NCBI GenBank assembly: GCA_025455085.1
Contig: JALONF010000044.1
Span: 1-11,131 of the forward strand
Length of the DNA: 11,131 bases
Reading direction: 5' to 3'
From: Ignavibacteriaceae bacterium
GTDB lineage: Bacteria > Bacteroidota > Ignavibacteria > Ignavibacteriales > Ignavibacteriaceae
In this document: positions 6,611 to 11,131 of the stretch, piece by piece
Layout of the letters: the number at the start of each line of letters is the position of its first letter
How positions within the stretch are numbered: position 1 is the first letter of the stretch
The notes under the pieces: generated by a model
What the model was told of the DNA's origin: nothing
Database searches by the model: none
The model's input: the letters and a program-made list of their open reading frames with translations, nothing else
Position numbers and translations under genes: made by a program

Positions 6611-7051
6611 TTGAGCGTCCGGAACAAAAATAGAACCGGTGAGTTGCGAGTTAAAAGCAAAACAGAAAACCTTTCTGAGATAAGGGATTTTGTCAGTATG
6701 AATGCTCGTGCTGCCGGAATTCCTGAGGCTACTGTTGAAAACATTATTCTTGCTGTTGATGAAGCTTGCACAAACATAATCAAGCATGCTTACAAGTTAT
6801 CTCCTGAAGGAGAAATAATAATCAAAATAAATTACGATAAAGAAAAATTCACTGTTACAATTATAGATTACGGAAAATCATTTGAACCTGACAGAGTTCC
6901 TCTTCCCGATCTTCAAAAATATTACCGCGAACATAGAGTGGGTGGTCTTGGAATGTATTTGATGAAATCATTAATGGATGATGTGGAATACCAATCAGTT
7001 CCCGGCGAGTATAATCAGGTTCTTCTCTCAAAAAATATACGGAGCGGTTGA
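6611..7051 (+). CDS. RsbW-type anti-sigma factor / serine-protein kinase (HATPase_c)
   Basis: A 146-residue GHKL ATPase of the RsbW/SpoIIAB class. By family precedent it binds and blocks a client, usually a sigma factor, and phosphorylates its STAS antagonist. The ATP-site boxes are visible: N-box VDEACTNIIKHAY (49-61) with Glu51 and Asn55, the G1-like box IDYGKSFEP (85-93), and the G2 box GGLGMYLMKSLMD (111-123) followed by VEY, all typical of RsbW rather than of histidine kinases. There is no dimerisation/His domain. The start is TTG at 6611, two bases after the STAS stop codon, with GGGAG at 6600-6604. The weak start codon and tight coupling would keep the kinase below the antagonist. No group-3 (SigB-like) sigma client is encoded in the window, so its target is unknown. 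Confidence 0.93.
   Translation: MSVRNKNRTGELRVKSKTENLSEIRDFVSMNARAAGIPEATVENIILAVDEACTNIIKHAYKLSPEGEIIIKINYDKEKFTVTIIDYGKSFEPDRVPLPDLQKYYREHRVGGLGMYLMKSLMDDVEYQSVPGEYNQVLLSKNIRSG
7041..7044 (+). promoter_or_regulatory. Ribosome binding site that fixes the start of the double-GAF phosphatase
   Basis: GGAG lies 11 bases before the ATG at 7056, inside the last codons of the kinase gene. It supports 7056 over the in-frame ATG at 6978, which would overlap the kinase by 74 bases and add a tail with no family similarity. Confidence 0.55.
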
Positions 7052-7055
7052 GAAA

Positions 7056-8735
7056 ATGCTGGAGGCCAAGAATCTTAAAGTAAAAAGAAATTTAACTGCT
7101 CTTATAGATTTCAGCAGGATAATTAACTCAAGTATTGATCTTGAATTTATACTCAATAATGTTCTGCTCACCTGCCTCGGAAAATTTTTAGCAACTCGCG
7201 GACTAATCGCCTTAAAAGAAAAAAACAAAATCGTTCTGAAAGGATTCAAAGGAATTTCCACAGAATTGCTTCAGGAATTTCCTGACCTGGAAGCCTCACA
7301 CGACTGCATTGATAATCCGAAACTAAGTTCGTTTATGCACATTGCCAATCTGAAAGTTGTTGAAAAAATCAGTTCCTCTGACGATTGTATTGGTTTGGTT
7401 TGTCTTGGTGAAAAGCTGAATAAGTCGGAATACACTGAAGATGATGTTGAATTTCTCGGCACGATCTTGAATATCTCTGCTACAGCTGTTCAGAATTCAA
7501 TGGTTATAAATGAATTGAGAAAAGTCAACCGTCAGCTTGATTCAAGAGTACAGCGATTAAGTTCCCTGTTTGAACTGAGCAAGGAATTTGGTTCATTTGC
7601 TGAATCGAATAGAGTGGTTAAACTTTTGGTGTTTTCTGTACTTGGTCAATTCCTCGTTCAGAAGTATGCTATTATTCTTTTTGAAAATGATGTGCCCGAT
7701 ATTCTTGATTCAAAATTTGATAACGAGAAGTTACTCCAGTTAATAAAAAGATATGAACTCCATAAAACACCGGACTCGATCAAAAAGGATTTTTTAAAAA
7801 TCAATCACAATGAGCTATTAGAACTTGGAGTTGAATTGGTTGTACCTATGCAGCTTCAGAACAAAACACGCGGAATAATTTTACTCGGCAGCAGAGCAGG
7901 CAGCAGAGATTTTAACAACAGTGATATTGAATACATTTACTCTGTCGGAAATCTTGCGATAATATCTCTTGAAAATAACCGTCTTTTCCTTGAAGCACTT
8001 GAAAAGCAAAAGATGGAGGAAGATCTTTTAATTGCCCGGGACATTCAGCGCAACCTTCTTCCGGATAAACTGCCTGAATATGAAAAGTATGATATTGCCG
8101 CTTTAAATGTTTCATCAAAACAGGTTGGCGGAGATTATTATGATGTGATACCTATCGCTGATGAAAAATTTTACATTGCAATTGCGGATGTTTCCGGAAA
8201 AGGTGTTCCTGCTTCGCTGATGATGGCAAACATTCAAGCTTTCCTGCAGGTAATTTGCCGGCAGGGGATGAAAATTGACGAAGCAACCGCAATGATAAAT
8301 GATCTCGTTACTGCCAACACTTCCGAAGGCAGATTTATAACTTTTTTCTGGGGATATATAAATACAAAAACCAACACTTTAACTTACGTTAATGCAGGTC
8401 ATAATCCACCTTACATACTCAGAGGCGACAAAGTTATTAAGCTGAGCAAGGGCGGGATAATTTTAGGTGTTGTAAGGACATTCGCCCCATATATTTTTGA
8501 AGAAGTTGAGTTAATGAAGGATGATGTTCTTTTGCTTTATACCGATGGCGTTTCCGAAGCACTTAATCTTGAATTTCAAGAATATTCGGAGGAAAGATTG
8601 GAAAGGATTGCAAGAAGTCTGATGAATAAATCTGCAAATGAAATATTAAATGGAATAAAAGAAGATGTACAGATTTTTACTCAGGGAAATCTTCAGTCAG
8701 ACGATATAACTATGATAGTAATTAAGGTGAGGTAG
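7056..8735 (+). CDS. Soluble double-GAF PP2C (RsbU/SpoIIE-type) phosphatase
   Basis: A 559-residue cytosolic phosphatase, the second of three in this operon. There is no TM segment or signal peptide. Two GAF-like regions (about 12-150, ending TAVQNSMVINEL, and about 165-310, ending AIISLENNRLF) are joined by a helical, probably coiled-coil, stretch (150-175). A linker helix (311-335, ARDIQRNLLP) leads to the phosphatase domain (336-558). Metal motifs are all present: GGDYYD (Asp360), ADVSGKG (Asp378), NAGHNPP (446-452), YTDGVSEA (Asp497) and DDIT (Asp549/550). The first GAF is weakly conserved by eye and may bind no ligand. I chose the ATG at 7056, 4 bases after the kinase stop codon, because a longer in-frame version starting at 6978 only reads the kinase gene in another frame. 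It probably acts on the same phospho-STAS protein in response to an internal signal. Confidence 0.9.
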   Translation: MLEAKNLKVKRNLTALIDFSRIINSSIDLEFILNNVLLTCLGKFLATRGLIALKEKNKIVLKGFKGISTELLQEFPDLEASHDCIDNPKLSSFMHIANLKVVEKISSSDDCIGLVCLGEKLNKSEYTEDDVEFLGTILNISATAVQNSMVINELRKVNRQLDSRVQRLSSLFELSKEFGSFAESNRVVKLLVFSVLGQFLVQKYAIILFENDVPDILDSKFDNEKLLQLIKRYELHKTPDSIKKDFLKINHNELLELGVELVVPMQLQNKTRGIILLGSRAGSRDFNNSDIEYIYSVGNLAIISLENNRLFLEALEKQKMEEDLLIARDIQRNLLPDKLPEYEKYDIAALNVSSKQVGGDYYDVIPIADEKFYIAIADVSGKGVPASLMMANIQAFLQVICRQGMKIDEATAMINDLVTANTSEGRFITFFWGYINTKTNTLTYVNAGHNPPYILRGDKVIKLSKGGIILGVVRTFAPYIFEEVELMKDDVLLLYTDGVSEALNLEFQEYSEERLERIARSLMNKSANEILNGIKEDVQIFTQGNLQSDDITMIVIKVR

Positions 8736-8739
8736 AATT

Positions 8740-11131
8740 ATGAGACCACTTAAATCATTATTGCTGAAATATCGTTCAAACCTGATCATTATCGCTTCAA
8801 TAATTTTAATAGCCGTTGCTCTAATTAACATTTACTTTGCTGTCGCTGTAAGAGTAACAAGCAACGATGAGTGCGTCTGGCAACCACATAAGATAAGTCA
8901 GGATAGTCTTGCCTATTTCTTTAAGGCAGTTAAAATTGATGGAGTTACATGGAATGCTGGTATTAGGGATGGGGATCAGCTTCTTGAAATTGACGGAAAG
9001 AAAATTTACGATGCTCTTCAGGCTCAATCAATAATCAATAGCTTTAAAGCAGGAGAATACGTTAAGTATAAGTATATAAGAGATGGAAAAGAATACATCA
9101 CAAATGTTTATGTGAAGAAATTAATCCAGTTCGAAAAGCTGGCGGGCTCCTTAAGTGCTCTATTCTGGATATTGATTGCTTTTATAGTTTTATCCGCAAA
9201 ACCAGATGGAAGAATACATAGATTATTTTATTTACTGGGTGTAGTTGCGGTACTAAACTCTTTGATTGCGCATCAACCTATGCATGGTGGTTTTGAAATA
9301 GTATATCATGAATATGGATTCATTGCCATCGTTATGGGATGTTTCTGGCTTTTGGGAATCTCATTTGCACCTTTCCTTATAAACTATTTTATCTGGAACT
9401 TCCCCGCGGCTTTTAAATTTGCAGAAAAAAAATGGGTGCGAAAAGCCGTATTCATCATTCCATCCATTGTATTTTTTATTTTTCTTGTCTCAGGATTTTT
9501 GTTTTTTAGCCGTGCGATAGATATTCCTTTCTTTTATTATATGATTCAAACTTATGGCTATGTTATAGCTTTTGGACAGATTGCTGCTATAGTTGCTCTG
9601 TTCATTCAATACAGAAAAATAAAGTCAAAAGAAAAGAAGAAGCCAATACTTCTGATGTTGATAGCAATTTCTTTTGGTTTGGCAGTATCATTATATGTTG
9701 CGAGAATAGCTCCTGCTATAGCTGATATAATATATAATTCACCTGAGTATTATACACCGATAATCCTTATCGTTCTTGTTCCTCTGATTTTCGCTTACTC
9801 TATTTTCAAATACCACTTGATGGATGTAAGCGTTGTAGTTAAAAACACAATTGTATATGGAACTGCAACTGCTACGGTTGCTGCTATTTACTTCTTTGTG
9901 ATTTATATTGCCGGTCAAAGTATCAGCTCATTCTTTGGTGTTGAGAACCAGGGAATTATTGCTGGAATATTTTTTATAATATTTGCACTTGTATTTCAGT
10001 CAACCAAAAACAAATTCCAGGATTTTCTTACAAAAAGATTTTATCCCGAGCAATTTTCATCCCAAAAAGTACTTATTGATTTGAGCAACGAACTTTCGAC
10101 AGTAGTCGGGCTGGATAACATTTTGCAGCTGATGAAAAAAACATTTATTAATGCTCTAAAGATTAATACATTTGGAATTATGCTGAGGGATAAAGATGGG
10201 CATTTATCTCTCGTCGATGGTGTTGGAATTAAAAATGAAAAATGCATGATAACAGAATCAAGAATAGTTCAATTCCTGGAGGAGAAATATCTTATAACTA
10301 AATACCCGGCAATTGAGCAGGCTGACTTTAAAGCTGTGTTCCCAGATGAAAAAGCTGAAAGATTGATATCTGAAAATGTCTACACAATTATTCCTATGCT
10401 GGTCAAAACAAAAGTTGTTGGGCTGCTTCTCTTTGGTCTTAAATATTCTGGCTCCCACTTTGCCGGGAAAGATCTTGAACTATTATGGGCTGCTGCTAAC
10501 CAGGCCGCTATTTCAATTGAGAATGCACGTCTTTACAAATCCGAAGTAGAAAAGCAAAAGATTGAAAGAGACCTCGACCTTGCAAGAAAAATTCAGCAGG
10601 GACTTCTTCCTCAATGTATTCCTGATATGAACGGGCTGGATATTTGTGGTGAGATGATTCCCGCAATGCAGGTTGGCGGCGATTACTATGATTTGATTCA
10701 GCTTTCCGGCTCAAAATTATTTGTAGTTGTAGGCGATGTATCAGGCAAAGGACTTTCTGCTTCACTTTATATGACAAAACTCCAGACAATGATAAAACTT
10801 AGCTGCACTTCAGACAAGACGCCAAAAGATATTCTTATTGATATTAACCGCAGAATTTATGAGGAGATGGACAGAAGCTCGTTTGTAACAATCACACTTG
10901 CGCTGTTCGATCTGGAAAAGCAAAAACTAACGTTTTGCCGTGCCGGACATATGCCTGTTCTTCTGGCAACTAACGGGACGGTTCAATCTTACAGAACTCA
11001 AGGACTCGGTGTGGGAATTGAGAGAGGAATTGTTTTTGAAAAATCTCTTGTGGAAGAAGAAGTAAAACTTTCTCCCGGACAGATCTATGCTTTCTTTACC
11101 GATGGAGTAACAGAAGCAATGAATGAGAAGA
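8740..11131 (+). CDS. PDZ / multi-TM / GAF / PP2C (SpoIIE-type) phosphatase, 3' end outside the window
   Basis: An open frame from ATG 8740 runs without a stop codon to the last base (797 codons seen). Ribosome site AAGGTGAGG at about 8724-8732; the previous stop codon is 4 bases upstream. Layout: TM1 (about 14-37); an extracytoplasmic PDZ-like domain (about 50-128, with AGIRDGDQLLEIDGK at 73-87); about nine further TM segments (136-153 through 403-419); and a motif (AYSIFKYHLMDVSVVVKNT, 352-370) followed by KRFYPEQFSSQKVL (432-445). That motif pair is typical of ComP-like PDZ/multi-TM sensors. Then come a GAF domain (about 450-598, ending AAISIENARLY), a linker helix (600-624, ARKIQQGLLP) and the phosphatase domain from about 625. 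Visible metal motifs are GGDYYD (Asp648), GDVSGKG (Asp666), CRAGHMP (733-739) and FTDGVTEA (Asp788). The final DD(I/L)T block lies beyond the edge, perhaps 50 residues on. Predicted to sense an envelope signal and dephosphorylate the STAS antagonist. Confidence 0.92.
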   Translation, partial: MRPLKSLLLKYRSNLIIIASIILIAVALINIYFAVAVRVTSNDECVWQPHKISQDSLAYFFKAVKIDGVTWNAGIRDGDQLLEIDGKKIYDALQAQSIINSFKAGEYVKYKYIRDGKEYITNVYVKKLIQFEKLAGSLSALFWILIAFIVLSAKPDGRIHRLFYLLGVVAVLNSLIAHQPMHGGFEIVYHEYGFIAIVMGCFWLLGISFAPFLINYFIWNFPAAFKFAEKKWVRKAVFIIPSIVFFIFLVSGFLFFSRAIDIPFFYYMIQTYGYVIAFGQIAAIVALFIQYRKIKSKEKKKPILLMLIAISFGLAVSLYVARIAPAIADIIYNSPEYYTPIILIVLVPLIFAYSIFKYHLMDVSVVVKNTIVYGTATATVAAIYFFVIYIAGQSISSFFGVENQGIIAGIFFIIFALVFQSTKNKFQDFLTKRFYPEQFSSQKVLIDLSNELSTVVGLDNILQLMKKTFINALKINTFGIMLRDKDGHLSLVDGVGIKNEKCMITESRIVQFLEEKYLITKYPAIEQADFKAVFPDEKAERLISENVYTIIPMLVKTKVVGLLLFGLKYSGSHFAGKDLELLWAAANQAAISIENARLYKSEVEKQKIERDLDLARKIQQGLLPQCIPDMNGLDICGEMIPAMQVGGDYYDLIQLSGSKLFVVVGDVSGKGLSASLYMTKLQTMIKLSCTSDKTPKDILIDINRRIYEEMDRSSFVTITLALFDLEKQKLTFCRAGHMPVLLATNGTVQSYRTQGLGVGIERGIVFEKSLVEEEVKLSPGQIYAFFTDGVTEAMNEK

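Noticed and set aside
6978..7055. Longer N-terminus of the double-GAF phosphatase starting at the ATG at 6978
   Set aside because: It overlaps the kinase gene through its conserved C-terminus in another frame, adds 26 residues without family similarity, and has no ribosome site. The ATG at 7056 follows GGAG and starts 4 bases after the kinase stop codon.
8821..10789. Short minus-strand open frames within 8821-9027, 10041-10458 and 10508-10789
   Set aside because: All lie opposite the PDZ/GAF/PP2C gene, whose frame stays open to the window end and carries conserved motifs throughout.
10561..11131. Possible frameshift or pseudogene at the right edge because no stop codon is seen
   Set aside because: Reading frame and motifs (GGDYYD, GDVSGKG, RAGH, FTDGVTEA) stay in register up to the last base. 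The gene is simply cut by the window.

Overview
The window looks like the chromosome of an AT-rich free-living bacterium. Lineage can only be inferred. The style of PurA and the PDZ/multi-TM/GAF/SpoIIE proteins would fit the Bacteroidota-Chlorobiota side (for example Ignavibacteria), but nothing here proves it. Several genes have recognisable Shine-Dalgarno sequences and two start with TTG. No transposon, phage, tRNA, rRNA or CRISPR signal was seen, and no gene-free stretch exceeds 300 bases.

Left part (1-1888, minus strand): purA (adenylosuccinate synthase) and, upstream of it, a small STAS-domain anti-sigma-factor antagonist. A rho-independent terminator pointing leftward separates the two. 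A perfect 16-bp palindrome sits at the left edge, just beyond the purA stop codon. The 143-base gap at 1746-1888 is a divergent promoter region. On its right side it carries a near-canonical ECF-type promoter (GGAAC, 16 bases, CGTC) so close to the next ATG that the transcript would be almost leaderless.

Middle (1889-4017, plus strand): an ECF sigma factor, then a 511-residue single-pass membrane anti-sigma factor whose TTG start overlaps the sigma stop codon. The cytoplasmic part resembles the zinc-binding anti-sigma domain but has no cysteines. The roughly 400-residue outer part is of unknown fold. A 168-base gap follows with only a small dyad.

Right part (4186 to beyond the right edge, plus strand): a tightly packed five-gene partner-switching operon with gaps of 23, 2, 4 and 4 bases. 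Its order is an 8-TM/GAF/PP2C (SpoIIE-RsbU type) phosphatase, a STAS antagonist, an RsbW-type ATPase/kinase, a soluble double-GAF PP2C phosphatase, and a very large PDZ/multi-TM/GAF/PP2C phosphatase cut by the window end. By the known logic of the family, the kinase phosphorylates the STAS protein on a conserved serine and the phosphatases remove the phosphate in response to signals. The freed STAS protein then pulls the kinase off its client.

The striking feature is the ratio: three phosphatases with three different sensor halves (membrane, cytosolic, extracytoplasmic PDZ) around one kinase and one co-transcribed antagonist. A second antagonist and an ECF sigma/anti-sigma pair lie immediately upstream. 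No RsbW-type client sigma factor (group 3) is in the window, so the output is open; the neighbouring ECF sigma is a candidate only by position.
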